A stretch of 64,000 bases of DNA from Anisodus tanguticus (Eukaryota; Streptophyta; Magnoliopsida; Solanales; Solanaceae): positions 26,294,501-26,358,500 of the forward strand of contig CM067541.1 in NCBI GenBank assembly GCA_034509755.1, given 5' to 3'. Under the pieces are notes generated by a model, which had not been told where the DNA came from, ran no database searches, and saw only the letters and a program-made list of their open reading frames with translations. Each line of letters begins with the position of its first letter. The stretch's first letter is position 1. The position numbers and the translations under genes are program-made. This document shows, in pieces, positions 33,880-45,781 of the stretch.

Positions 33880-35240
33880 TTCTGAATGATGTCTGATGCT
33901 ACTGGATGACAGGAGTCTTTGTGGAGGTTATATGAAGAGGCAGGAGAAGGTATCAGTCATGCACAACCCGCTGTCCTGGGGAGACAGGAGCATCAGGATG
34001 AGGTCTTATGACAGGCTTTTGGACTCCACCATTACCACCTCTAGAGGGGCATATAGGAGCTGATGTACCTCCAATTCTTCCCCCGGTTGCTCATGATCAG
34101 GATCTAGACATACAGAGTGTTGTACAACTATTGACTCGACTAGTGGCCTCTCAGACCTAGCGTCAGACCCCCCGATATTGCTGATAGAGCTGTTAGCAAG
34201 AGAGTTCAGGATTTCATCAACCTGGACCCTCCAATATTCAGGGATTGATCCTAATGTAGACCTGTAGATTTTTCTGGATCGATTGCAGTGGACCTTGCGA
34301 GTTATGTATGCCACCAAGAAGGAGTTAGTGGAATTTTCCTCATATAGGTTGCAAGATGTTGTTGTCATATGGTATGAGACTTGGGAGCAGTCTAGGAGGC
34401 CTCGTGCCCCATCAGCAGGATGGAGGGAATTATTTTAGGCATTTTTGCAGCAGTACATACCTATTGAGCTTATTCGGGCTAGGCATGACAAGTGTCTACA
34501 TTTGGAGCGGGGTAATATGAGCGCCTGAGAGTATAGCATGAAGTTTAATTCCTTGGCTAAATATGATCCTACAGTCAAGGCGGAGATGTGTGACCGAGTA
34601 TATCTATTTATGGGTGGTTTGGGACCACACTTGGTCAATGAGTGTACTAAGGCTTCTCTGAATCCGAATATGGATATTGCTTGCATTTAGGCCTATGCAC
34701 ATAATCTGGAGGATCGTAAGAGGCCGTAACGGGTAGATAGATAGATAGATAGAGAGAGATATGGGTCAATATGAGAGGGTACGATACACATGTGATACAA
34801 GAGAATTTAGAGGCGGGTTCAAGCCACAGTTCTCTAGACGCATATCTTATCTAAAAATTAGTGTACCACCGCAGTTTCAAGGACATTATCGTGGTTGGAC
34901 CTCTTATTTTGGTCATGGTCAGAGTTCGTGTACATTAGGCCTGCAGTATTGAGGCAAGTCTAGCCAGATGAGGCCTCCATTTCCCTATTGTGATTGGTGC
35001 AGTAGATCTCACACTAGGCAGTGTCATCAGGGTTTAGACATATGTTATTCGTGTGAGCAGCCTGGTCATATTATGAGATTTTATCTATTGAGAGGCGAGG
35101 GCAGTATTGCAAAGCCGATGGGGTCTTTACCAGCTTCTTCTTTATCAGGACGCCCTCTTGGGCAAGGTACTCAGACATCGGCTGGTTGCCAAAGGTTGAG
35201 TGTTTAGCTCAGGCGGTCATCAGAACCACATTTATGCATT
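33880..35240 (+). pseudogene. Gag of the Tekay-like element, degraded
   Basis: Fragments in all three frames. The zinc knuckle is recognisable at about 35042-35085 as CYSCEQPGHIMRF, where the last Cys has become Phe. A (GATA)n/(GA)n microsatellite lies at 34735-34760. Numerous stops prevent translation. Confidence 0.65.
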
Positions 35241-35329
35241 ATCGGGTTGACAGGACATAAAGTCATCATCGGATGTGGTTACATGTATATTATTCATATT
35301 CTCCCTTGATGTGTACGCTTTGATGTATC

Positions 35330-35700
35330 CAGGTTCTACTTTGTCATATATTACTCATTTTGTTGCTGGTAAGTGTGGTAAAGAACCTGAATTGCGACCT
35401 TAGTCATTTGAGGTGTCTACGTTTGTAGGTGAGTCCGTGATTGTTAGGCGAGTATATTGGGGTTGTGATGTGATGATTTATGATCGTCACACTTTAGCTA
35501 ATTTAAATGAACTAGAAATTGTGGAATTTGATGTTATCATGGGTATGGATTGGTTGGCTTCTTGTTATGCTAATATGGATTGTTGGATGAAAGTTGTTCG
35601 CTTTAATTTTCTAGGTGACCCATTATTGAATGAAAGGGAAATGTTGCAACACCTAAAGGGAGGTTTATTTCCTACCTTAAGGCTCGAAAAATAATTTCAA
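35330..35700 (+). pseudogene. Protease region of the Tekay-like element
   Basis: A frame from 35413 reads STFVGESVIVRRVYWGCDVM and VEFDVIMGMDWLASCYANMD, the conserved second half of Gypsy chromovirus protease. The catalytic Asp-Ser/Thr-Gly segment upstream (about 35332, SGSTLSYIT-like) is in a broken frame. Confidence 0.7.
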
Positions 35701-35899
35701 AAGGGTATATCTATCATCTTGTTCGAGTATAGGATACAGTGGCAGAACCTCTAACTCTTTAGTTTACTACCATTGTTAATGAATTTCCTGACATATTTTC
35801 TGATGAATTTCCTGGCTTTTCTCCCGAAAAGGAAATCAATTTTGCCATTGATGTGTTTCCTAACACCCAACCTATATATATTTATTCGTACCAGATGAC

Positions 35900-38640
35900 C
35901 CTTGCCGAGTTGAAAGAATTGAAGGCGCAACTGAAGAATTTGTTATAAAAAAGCTTTATTAGGCCTAGTAATTCGCCATGGGGTACACATGTATTATTTG
36001 TTCATAAGAAATATGGTACGCTGAGGATGTGTATTAGCTACTGTCAGCTAAATAAGGTCACTATCAAGAATAAATATCTATTTCCAAAGATCGACGACTT
36101 GTTTGATCAATTGCAGGGTGCCAAATATTTCTCAAAACTCGATCTTAGATCCGGATACCATCAGCTAAGGTTAACGAGAAAGATATTCCGAACACTGCTT
36201 TCAGGACCATATATAGTCATTATGAGTTTTTTGTTATGTCTTTTCATCTTACTAATACACCAACGGTTTTTACGGACCTGATGAATCGGGTGTTCAATTC
36301 ATTTCTAGACATCTCTGTGATTGAGTTTATTGATGATATTCTGGTATATTCTCGATCAGAAGCATAGCACATAGATCATTTGCGAGCGGTGCTACAGACG
36401 CTCCAGGATCATAAGTTGAATGCTAAGTTCTCCAAATACGACTTCTGGTTGAACTTAGTGACCTTCATTGGTCATATAGTATCGGATGAAGGTATTAAAG
36501 TTAATAATCAGAAGATTGAAGCAGTTAAAAATTGGCCAAGGCCCACAACACCTACTGAGGTACATAGTTTCTTGGGCGTAGCTGGTTCTTATCGGAGATT
36601 CGTAGAGAATTTCACTTTCATTTCCGCTCCATTGACAAAGTTTACTCATAAGGCAGCTAAGTTCCAATTGTCTGATGCTTCTTAGCAATGTTTCCAGGAA
36701 TTGAAGGGTAGGTTTACCTCAGCACCTCTCTTAGCACTCCCCGAAGGTTTAGAGGGTTATGTTGTGTATTTTGATGCTTCCAGAGTCAGTTTGGACTGTG
36801 TTCTAATGCAGCATGGCAAGGTTATCGCGTATGCTTCGAGGCAGCTGAGAAAGCACGAGCAGAATTACCCGACTCATGATTTCGAGCTAGCAGCTATTAT
36901 ATTTTTCCTGAAGATATGGCGCCACTATTTATATGGGGTTCATTTTGACTTGTATAAAAATCACAAAAGTTTGCAATATATCTTCAAATAGAAGGAGTTG
37001 AATCTAAGGCAGCGGAGATGGCTCAAATTGCTGAAGGACTATGATGTTGATAACTTGTACCATCATGGCAAAGCAAACGTGGTAGCCGACATATTGAGTG
37101 GTAAGTCTATGGGTAGCCTAAGGCATGTGGGAGTTGACAAGCTGGAAATGTCTAAATATCTCCATCGATTAGCTAGTCTGAGTGTACGATTGCTAGATAT
37201 AGGAGATGGAAGTGCTATAAAAGCGCTGCAATTTGATGATCTAGTTTTAGTCAAAATTAGAGAGGGCATTCCTTTTCAAAAGAAGCGGTTCTTCGAGTTG
37301 TCAAATGATAGAGTCCTCAAATATAAGGGTCGGTTATGCGTGCCTGATGTAGGAGGGCTTTGCTGGAAAATTATGACGGAAATTTACCAGTCCATGTATT
37401 CTATTCATCCTGGATCTACCAAGATGTATCACGACCATCAGTAAATATACTGGTGGAATGATATGAAGAAAAACGTTGCAGAATTCGTCGCTTAGTGTCT
37501 AAATTGTCAACAAGTTAAAGTTGAGCACCAGAAACCTGGATGATTGCTTCAGAATATTAAGATTCTGACCTAGAAATAGGAGACGATCAACATAGACTTC
37601 ATTACGGGATTACCTAATTCTCGTCAGAAATTCGATTCTATATGGGTTATTGTGGATAACTTACACAATCAGCTCATATCTTACCTTTCAGAACTACCTA
37701 TTAAGGTGAGTATTATGCCAGGTTATGTAACAAGGAAATAGTGCAACTTCATAATGTTCCGGTATCTATTATATCTGACAAATGTCCAAGTTTACAACTA
37801 ACGTTTGGAGGTCCTTTCAGAAAGGATTGGGCACGCAGATCAATCTTAGCACAACTTTTCATCTGTGGATAGACTGACAGGACGAGCGCACTATTTAGAT
37901 GCTTGAGGACTTATTGTGAGCATATGTGCTAGACTTCAAAGGAAGTTGGGAAGATCATCTGCCGCTCATTTGGTTCGCCTATAATAACAACTACCATTAT
38001 GGTATCCAGATGACACCATATGAAGCCCTATACGGGTGGAAGTGCATGTCTCCTATCGGCTAGTTTGATGTTGGAGAAATGAAATTATTAGGGCCTGATT
38101 TGGTACATCAAGCCGTAAAAAAGGTGAAATTGATTCAGGAATGACTATTAACGGCACAGAGCCGATAAATGTCCTATTTAGATAATAAGCGTCGGGAATT
38201 AGAATTTGACGTGTGAGATTGGGAATTCCTAAAGGTGTCGCCTATGAAAGGCGTGATGAGGTTCGGCAAGAAAGGTAAGCTTAGCCCCAGGTACGTCGGA
38301 CCATATCAAATTATTCAGAGAATCGGCCAAGTAGCTTATAAACTTGAGTTACCCCCGAAGTTAGAAGCATTTAATCCAGTATTCCACGTATCCATGCTTC
38401 GTAAATGCTTAGGTTATTCTTCTCACATTGCCCCTATTGAAGATGTTCAAGTTACATAAGACCTATCATACGAAGAGATTTCTGTTGCTATATTAGATCG
38501 CCAAGTCCGTAAGTTACAGGACAAAGAGATAGCCTCAGTGAAAGTACTTTGGAGGAATAATAATGTGAAGGAAATGACATGGGAGGCTGAGAATGATATG
38601 AAGTCTAGATGCCCTCATTTTTTAGGCTTCAGGTTCATAT
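35900..38640 (+). pseudogene. RT, RNase H, integrase and chromodomain of the Tekay-like element
   Basis: RT: KYFSKLDLRSGYHQLRL at about 36122-36172; the catalytic YxDD site reads FIDDILVYS (36330-36356), with Tyr replaced by Ile context. RNase H: GYVVYFDASRVSLDCVLMQH, RQLRKHEQNYPTHDFELAAI (36755-36990). Integrase: the zinc-finger region has H-x-G and CLNCQQVK (37400-37520), and DFITGLPNSRQKFDSIWVIV (37595-37650) is the catalytic core start. The tail has SPRYVGPYQIIQRIGQVAYK and FHVSMLRKC, then a weak chromodomain (VLWRNNNVKEMTWEAENDM, 38555-38600). At least ten stops or shifts break the frame. Confidence 0.8.
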
Positions 38641-39003
38641 CGACACTCGTGTGATACAATTCTTTTATTATAATTCTATTCATCAAGCTTAATCCATGTA
38701 CCTTATTTAGGTAATACTGTTGAGAAAAATATGCCAAGTGCATCCTAGGTATCGGCAGGAGAAAGTTGAGGTGAGTTATGACCAACTCTTTTTGATTATT
38801 GCATTCATACACGATCATGTGAGGCCAATTGATTTTTTTTGGTTATTTTGTCACCTTGTGTGGCATTAGATGTGTTTGGGTTGCTTAACAGGATTTGAAT
38901 AGTCCTGTTTACAAAGAAAACTCTACCAATTTTTTTATAAATCTTGAGAGTTAGTATATTTTCTCTTAACATTCAAGGACGAATGTTTCTAAGGGGGAAA
39001 GGA

Positions 39004-39676
39004 TGTTACACCCATACTATGCACGTCGTTTCCATTGTAGGTTAACTAATGTGAGCTTGATGAGGTTGAGATCCCTCCATAAGGTTAAGAAAGGTTTACA
39101 TAAGTGTTAAGTATATTTCGTAAGCGTTCGGGGCTAAATGACTCGAAGGAATTATGTTCATCGAAACTCAGAGTAAGGTAGGCTACATTTTTGACAGAAT
39201 TTTGGCCCAACCTTTTGGGGGTATAACTTCTAGTATATAAGTACTTATGGGGTCCACAACCAATGTATATTAAAGTTCAGAAAGCCTTCTTTCCAGCACA
39301 ACACACGGTTCGTTAATCGGAGCTCCGTGCAAGAAGTTATGTGGGTTTTACGAAAGGGTTGCAGAAAAGACCGTAAAATTAATTACGATTATAAAATTAA
39401 TTACGGGCCGTAAAACTCTAATTTTACACCATAAAAATATATAGAAACTTGGATTTTTTTACAAAAAATGGTGGAGAAGAAACGGGGTGTAAAATATTTT
39501 ATGGAGCATAAAACCTAGTGTAAAAGTGGAGCAGTGGCTGACTTTCTAGCGATTTAAAAGTGTTTCAGCCCCCATAACTCATAAGTTTTATCCCAAATCC
39601 ATTCGACAAGATCCCTAAATCCTATATAATAGTTTCATAGCCATTTAAGCTTGATCCAGATGGAAATAACATGTAT
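39004..39676 (+). repeat. 3' LTR of the Tekay-like element, first part
   Basis: It starts TGTTACACCCATACTATGCA directly after the polypurine tract. It is homologous to the 5' LTR up to about 39450 and then carries sequence (to 39676) absent from the 5' LTR. It ends where minus-strand integrase sequence begins. Confidence 0.8.
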
Positions 39677-40332
39677 ATTACCCCATGCAACCTTGCCACC
39701 TCTCTAAAATACAAATCCGATGTGTGAGTTGCATCATCGGTTTTGTGGCAAGCGATGAAATGAGCCATCTTGGAGAATCGGTCCATGACAACCATGGTGG
39801 AGTCTTTTCCTCGTTAGGTTTTTGGTAAGCCGAGAATAGAATCCAAACTTACACCTTCCCATGGTCGTTCTGGGATCGGTAGGGCCGTATACAATCCTTT
39901 ATGGAAGAAGCTCTTCGCCTTTTCTTAAGTGACAGATCTACTCACTACCCCATTCACATCCTTATCCATCCGGGGCCAATGAAAATTCTCTTGGAGGATC
40001 TCCAAGGTCTTGGTAACTTCAAAGTGTCCGACGAGACCTCTCGAATGTACAAGCAACTCCCTTGTAGAACATTTGGGCATGCATAATTTGTTCCCCTTGA
40101 AAAGGAACCCTTCAACTAAGGAGTAAGATTCATGAGCCCCATTGTTGCATTCGGCCATCACGTCCTTAAACTCGGGATCTTGATTATAGAATTCTTTAAG
40201 TACCTCAAATCCCACAAGCTTTTGTTCAAGTATAGTCAACATGACATGCCTCCGAGAAAGGGCATCCGCTACTATGTTAGACTTGCCATCCTTGTGTCTT
40301 GTCGAAAATGTGAATGTTTGTAGATAGGCAAC

Positions 40333-41645
40333 CTACTTGGCATGTCTCAGATTCAACTTCCTTTTCCCGTGCAAGTATTTCAAATACTTATGGTTCGAAT
40401 AAAGAACAAAAGGTTTCGGCCTCAAGTAATGCTCCCATTGAGTTAGGGCCCTTACTATGGCATAGAACTCTTTATCATAGGTGGAATAGTTGAGCCGCAC
40501 ACCACTTAACTTCTCACTAAAGAAAGCAAGAGATTGTTTATCTTGGATCAAGACGGCGCCAATACCGACTCCACTCGCGTCGCATTCTACTTCAAATAAT
40601 TTGTCAAAGTTTGGGATGGCTAGGACCGGTGCTTTACACATCCGTTTCTTCAATGTTTCAAAGGCCATTTGTGCCCCAGAGGACCACTTAAACTCACCCC
40701 TTTTTATGAGCTCCGTGATAGGGGCCGCAATGGTACTAAAGTCGCGGATGAAGCTACGGTAAAAAGAAGCCAACCCATGAAAACTCCTTACTTCACTTGC
40801 ACTTTTTGGTGTGGGCCAACTTTGAATGGCTTCTACTTTGGATGGGTCAGCGTGAATGCCTTCAGAAGACACTATGTATCCTAAAAATAGGACACTAGTG
40901 ATCATGAAGGCACACTTCTCCAACTTGCCATATAATTTTACTTCCCTTAGCTTTTCAAACACAGCTCCAAGTGTGATAAGTGGGATCCCTTGTCTTGACT
41001 ATAGATTAAGATGTCATCCAAGTAGACCATGACAAACTTCCCCTTGAACGGTCATAGTACTTCATGCATGAGCCTCATGAAGGAACTTGGTGGATTACAT
41101 AATCCGAACGGCATCACAAGCCATTCGTACAATCCGTACTTCGTTTTGAAGGTCGTCTTCCACTCATATCCTTCTCGGATTCTCATTTGGTGGTAGTCGC
41201 TTCTCAAGTCGATTTTGGAGAACAACTTGGCTCCACTCAATTCATCTAAGACGTCGTCTAATCTTTGCATGGGAAATCGGTACTTTATGGTAATATTATT
41301 GACCACACGACTGTCAATGCACATCCACCAGGTTCCATCATTCTTTGGTACCAACAACGCGGGTACCACACATAAACTAAGGCTTTCTCAGACAAAGCCT
41401 TTGTCTAACAAGTCTTGCACTTGCCTTTGCAATTCCTTGGCCTCCTTCGGGTTACACCTATAGGCCAGTCGATTAGGTAGTGAACTTCCTGGAATGAAGT
41501 CAATGGCATGTTCAATGCCCCTAATTTGTGGCAATCCAGGCGCAAGGTCATCCAGGAACACATCCTCGAATTTCTTTATGTGGGCTTTCAAGTTGGCATC
41601 CTCGATCTTTTCCCCTAAGAAACTTTTCTTAGCCTTGTGTTTCAA
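40333..41645 (-). pseudogene. RT and RNase H of the nested Gypsy
   Basis: Three open segments nearly join. 41645-41388 includes KHKAKKSFLGEKIEDANLKA and NPKEAKELQRQVQDLLDKGF. 41369-41052 includes SKIDLRSDYHQMRI and YEWLVMPFGLCNPPSSFMRL. 40962-40333 includes GYIVSSEGIHADPSKVEAIQ and LNYSTYDKEFYAIVRALTQW. Stops lie at 41387 and about 41050. The catalytic YLDD and RNase H Asp (VECDASG) are intact. Confidence 0.8.
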
Positions 41646-42388
41646 GGCATGTAAGGGATTCCCCTTCTTTAGTTCTTCCTTGATTTTCCGGAATCAAGTG
41701 GTATGGTCTCGGGTTCATCTTGAGCTTCAGCCTCTTGAGTCTTTAACTTCTTCACTTCACTTGGCGGGAGTGGCACCAATCAAAATCTCTTGCCATTCTT
41801 TTAAAAATAATAAGTGTTCTTTTCTCTATCGTGCATTGCCCTCTGATCAAATTGTCAAGGTCGACCTAAAAAATATGGCACGTATCCATGGGTAGGACAT
41901 CACACCATATTTCATCCTCATACTTGCCAATCTGAAAATTAACAAGAGCTTGCATTGTGACTCTAAACTCTCCGTCTTCGTTCACCCATTTTGAGATCAT
42001 ATGGTTGGGGGTGGTTGTGGGTAAGAAACTTTAACTTGTTCACCATCTCTATGGAGGCTAGGTTAGAACAACTCCCTCCACCAATAATCAACTTGCACAC
42101 CTTGTCATTTACATAGCACCGGGTGCAGCACAATTGATCTCTTTGTGATTCTTTTGGTTTTTCGCATGGGGACTCCAATTCACGTAGGAGTACCAATCCC
42201 TCATGCTTCGGGTAGGTTGGTAGAGGCTCGGAATTGGTGTTTCTTCTCATAGTAGGTTCCACAAGTTCCTTTTTTCAAGGCTTGCACACGTCGGGCCAAA
42301 ACGTCACTCACGATCCTCCAATATTCTTGTTTTGAGTAAGCCATAGCGTTAATGCGTGGGACGAGAACGCTTAACTCTGATATCAATC

Positions 42389-43364
42389 TAATGTATATAA
42401 GGAGGGTTAAGTGAGGGTAAATAGTTTGGGTCTTAGTTGTATTCGGGTTGACCCAAAAATAGGCAAGAAGGTTGGTTTCTCGGCTAATGTTGGGTAGTGG
42501 GTGTTTGGAGGCGATTTAGGGTAACTGTAGGTAGAGTTGGGCTTAGGAGTTTCAGGGTGTTTTTAGGGACACATTCAGGGTTGTTGTGGTGGTCGGGGCT
42601 TGGTGGTTTAGTGGTGACAAGGTGGTGGAAGAGGGACTGAAACCGTGAGGTTCTCGGTTTCTCGGGTGGAATGGGCAGTGTGGTGGTTGAAGGCTGATTC
42701 AGGTGGACTGGGCTTAAAAGAGGGCATAGGCCTTTTAGGAGTTTTCCCGGGGGTCTTACGGGAGGTTTTGATTATTTAGTGGTGTCAAGGTTGCGGAAAC
42801 AGCCTAGGATAGTGAGGGTCCAAGAAGTGGACTCGGTGGGACGTTGGGGTGGTTGTTTGGACTTGCGGGTGTTTGTGGTTAGTTGCGGGTAGTGTCCTTT
42901 GGTGAGGGTGTTACTGAAGTGTTGTGGGAGGTGGTAGTGTAAAGAAAAAAATAATTGGGACAAGTAGTGTACACGGAATGTTGGAAACAATTTCGGATAC
43001 AAGACAAGTCACAATTCGGTCGATATAAGGTTCTTGGATAGTAACACGAGGGATTTATTGCTCGTGTGGGCACCAAGGATATGTTGGCCAATTGCACAAG
43101 GATTAGATAGAGGTTTTCTGACTGCAATGCTCAATACTAACCAAGCAAGGATGACCAGAACCTTAGAGAACAAAGATAGGTGATCCTACCGGAGGATCCA
43201 CTAAGTATATCAATCCCGGATTGAAATGCTTGTCCTCGACCTTACTCCATATTCCATCCCACGTTAGGCATATTACCTTTAGGTGGTTGGCAATCTTGGG
43301 CACCCCTAGCAAATCACCTCTTGGTTCTTGTTGAAAAATCAAGTTCACCTCCTTTCTTACATCA
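42389..43364 (-). repeat. 5' LTR of the nested Gypsy
   Basis: Plus-strand ends TAATGTATATAAGG (42389) and CTTACATCA (to 43364). It is homologous to the solo LTR at 25800-27434 and to 50086-51450. It is shorter (976 bp) owing to internal loss. TATAT follows it. Confidence 0.75.
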
Positions 43365-43540
43365 TATATGTTATTTTTAGGCCTCTCCTGCTTGTAGGTT
43401 ATACATTCTTATCGTGTTATGATTATTTGGAGGCCTTGTCAGCCCCAAGTGCATGTTAGAGATTCCAGGTTCTACAGTTGGTACGCTCGGGCCTTCGGGT
43501 TCTGGATGTCGGCCACACACTCTAATGTTGGGGTGTGATA
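43365..43540 (+). repeat. 3' LTR of the Tekay-like element, final part
   Basis: GGCCTCTCCTGCTTGTAGGT, ATTTGGAGGCCTTGTC and GAGATTCCAGGTTCTACAG match 33450-33560 of the 5' LTR. It ends GGGTGTGATA and is followed by the target duplication AGACT. Confidence 0.8.
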
Positions 43541-43545
43541 AGACT

Positions 43546-44341
43546 TATGCTCGAACTTTTGGGTAATTTCAAAGTCTCAAGACTTGGTCGTAATGAAGGG
43601 TAAGGGGTTCGTTTTATAGGACCCAAAAACTCAGAATTCTTAGTCTCAAACCGATGTGGGAGAAGGATTTTCAATTAAATTGAAAAATATTTTAATCTCA
43701 GCCAATGATAAATCGGGAGAGTAGAGAATAGGACAAAGCTCATTAATGCTTCACATTTTTGCGGAAAAAGTAAGAGAGAAGGGGGGGGGGGGGGGGTATT
43801 ACCTCAGTGTCGTATTGGTGGGGGTGGATAAGAGCAATTATTGATATTACCCAAAATAGTAAAGCAAGATTGGCGTAAAGCAACTATCGCTTGTTATTTT
43901 TCCAATTCCGGCAACATGTGACGTCGGTGGTAAGAAAGAGAGAGAGGGAGAAAAGGGCGGTGACTAGGGTTTCAATACCATAGCTGATTTCCTGAGAAAT
44001 GAAGGGATGTAGGGCTTTACGCTCTTTAAACATCATTTGGGCCAGGTCTGGTCCATTATTTGGACTAGGCCTACCTGAGAAATGAGACAAAGGAACCCAA
44101 AATCGTAAAAATAAAGGATTCAGGGAAAAAGGGATATATTTCTTTAAAATATGTAAAAATAGGCAAATGATATACAATAATATATTTGATGATATATTTC
44201 CAAATGAAATGGCGAAATGTCACCGAGATAATTTTATAAAATCATTTTTGCTTTGTAAAGTGCGTATTTCACTCCGTTCACGACTCAGAAACTTTGAGCA
44301 ATTAAATAAAAGTATTGGAGAGTAATAATTAGGTGTCAACA
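43546..44341 (-). mobile_element. Tat/Ogre-like LTR, second part
   Basis: It continues the LTR interrupted at 31810 and ends on the plus strand in AGGTGTCAACA (44331-44341). The minus-strand LTR therefore starts TGTTGACACCT, a start I associate with Tat/Ogre elements. It includes a G16 run at about 43781-43796. Joined with 27824-31810 the LTR is about 4.8 kb. Confidence 0.7.
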
Positions 44342-44715
44342 TGCCTTTACACGTCTTCAACTTGTACTCATTGCATCATTAGATTAAGGCGTAATTCCAA
44401 TTCCTCGAGGAATTCTTCTTGCGTGTGAAATATCTTTCCAACTTTGAGCAACAATCTCCAATCTTCTGCTAAGGACCTGGTTCTTTCAGTGTTTGTGCAA
44501 CCTTGTTGCCAGCATTATCAGTTCCTTTAAGAGATATGTTAAGAACCTGGTTCTTGTGTATGTTTGTCCATCATACTTGAACATTGTTTATCAATCATCA
44601 AAACTTGAATTTAGCTCAGTTCAAGATTGATATTGTTACATAATCAATCATCCATACGGGTAATTTTTTATATTTATTTAACCTTCTTAAACTTTTAGCA
44701 TCATCAGTAGATTAC
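44342..44715. other. Intergenic, no feature recognised
   Basis: Outside the Tat/Ogre LTR. A short repeated phrase (AAGGACCTGGTTCTT / AAGAACCTGGTTCTT) is the only structure seen. Confidence 0.4.
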
Positions 44716-44815
44716 AAGGTAAGGCTGCGTACAACAGACACTTGTGGTCCGGCCCTTCCCCGATCCAGCACATAGCGGAAGCTTAGTGCACCGGGCTGCC
44801 CTTTATGGTTTTCCT
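44716..44815 (+). mobile_element. 5'-truncated Au/SolS-type SINE
   Basis: AAGGTAAGGCTGCGTACAAC, TTGTGGTCCGGCCCTTCCCC, GCACCGGGCTGCCCTTT: the same 3' body as the full SINE at 45583-45768. The tRNA-like head is missing. Confidence 0.7.
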
Positions 44816-45569
44816 ATTGATCAACTTATTATGCGCCTCTTGCTTGGTTGTCCTTCTGCGCGATAGCACACTAATGGTATTATAGTGCTAACAAAAATTA
44901 TTTTCTTTAGCATGAATTCACCAGGAAAATATAAAATCTGACACCGTTCAGATCATATTTTTGCTATCCAAATTTCAAACGAATCCCTCTGGTCCCAACC
45001 AAATTCACCCAAACAAGTCCTAAATGGTCAATATAACTTATACAAATTTCTAAAATATGAAATTAAGCAATTTAATAAAAATAGGGATTAGGTTGTTACA
45101 CGGTATTAACCATTTTGACCTACACATTTAGGACGCTTCACCTCTTTTTAGTTGGATACTTTTGGTGAGACTCCACTTACTTCCTGTGGAGCTAATATAG
45201 TTTTATTCTTTTCAGTCACCCAGGGTTGTCTTAGTTGACTATTATCATTCCTTGTCTTAGAAGTTACATAGATAGTAGTAATTTCTTTTGGGATTGTAAG
45301 CTTATGGTTACTTGTATATGCATGAATGAAACCATACCTACCTTTATGAGAATTTTACTGAAAATAATACATGTTGATTTAAAGATTGTATTCATGTTTA
45401 TGTTTCGGTCATTTATAATGATTATGTTTTTCAAAAGTCTTTGCATACATGATTAGGGACGTATGAATAATGTGTCGGGTATCGGTCACATGGATTTGGA
45501 TTGTAACGATAATCAAAATTAATATTTGTTTGGAATTGTCTCAGTTATCTCGCTTCTTTTTCGATATTT
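44816..45569. other. Intergenic, no gene recognised
   Basis: AT-rich sequence between two SINEs. Short open frames here overlap on both strands and lack any recognisable family feature. Confidence 0.4.
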
Positions 45570-45582
45570 ATATGATTTGGTT

Positions 45583-45768
45583 GAAGGGGGCCTTGGAGTA
45601 ACTGATAAAATTGTTGCCATGTGACTAGGAGGTCATGTGTTCAAGCCGTGGAAACAACCTATTGCAGAAATGTGAGGTAAGACTATGTACAATAGACCCT
45701 TGTGGTCCGGCCCTTCCCCGGACCCCGCGCATAGCGAGAGCTTAGTGAACCGGGCTGCCCTTTTTTTA
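45583..45768 (+). mobile_element. Full-length Au-type SINE with target duplication
   Basis: Flanked by ATATGATTTGGTT (45570-45582) and ATATGATTTGATT (45769-45781), twelve of thirteen identical. Box A lies around GGAGTAACTGATAAAATTG (45595) and box B around GTGTTCAAGCC (45637). The body reads ACAATAGACCCTTGTGGTCC..GGGCTGCCC and ends in a T-run. Head, body and tail are complete for this SINE type. Confidence 0.8.
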
Positions 45769-45781
45769 ATATGATTTGATT

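Larger units (their letters stand above)
39677..43364 (-). mobile_element. Ty3/Gypsy nested in the Tekay-like 3' LTR, minus strand
   Basis: On the minus strand: LTR (43364 to 42389), primer site next to it (CTCTGATATCAATC on the plus strand at 42375-42388), a shortened gag/PR (42386 to 41963; CCTRCYVNDKVCKLIIGGGS), RT (41645 to about 40970, with YLDDILIYS at about 40990-41016), RNase H (40962 to 40333, FEVECDASGVGIGAVLIQDK), and the integrase start (to about 39690, DSTMVVMDRFSKMAHF). The remainder of integrase and the 3' LTR are missing. Gag is mostly deleted. The RT sequence is of a common plant chromovirus-like group; lineage not assigned. Confidence 0.8.
31811..43540 (+). mobile_element. 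Tekay-like Ty3/Gypsy retrotransposon with nested insertion
   Basis: The 5' LTR is 31811-33697. PBS is TGGTATCAGAGC at 33702-33713. Degenerate gag, PR, RT, RNase H, INT and a chromodomain-like tail run from 33880 to 38640. The polypurine tract AAGGGGGAAAGGA ends at 39003, and the 3' LTR is split into 39004-39676 and 43365-43540. AGACT flanks the whole (31806-31810 and 43541-43545), showing that everything between entered or arose within one insertion. LTR termini TGTTACACC/GGTGTGATA are slightly mutated. Many stops make it dead. Confidence 0.85.
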
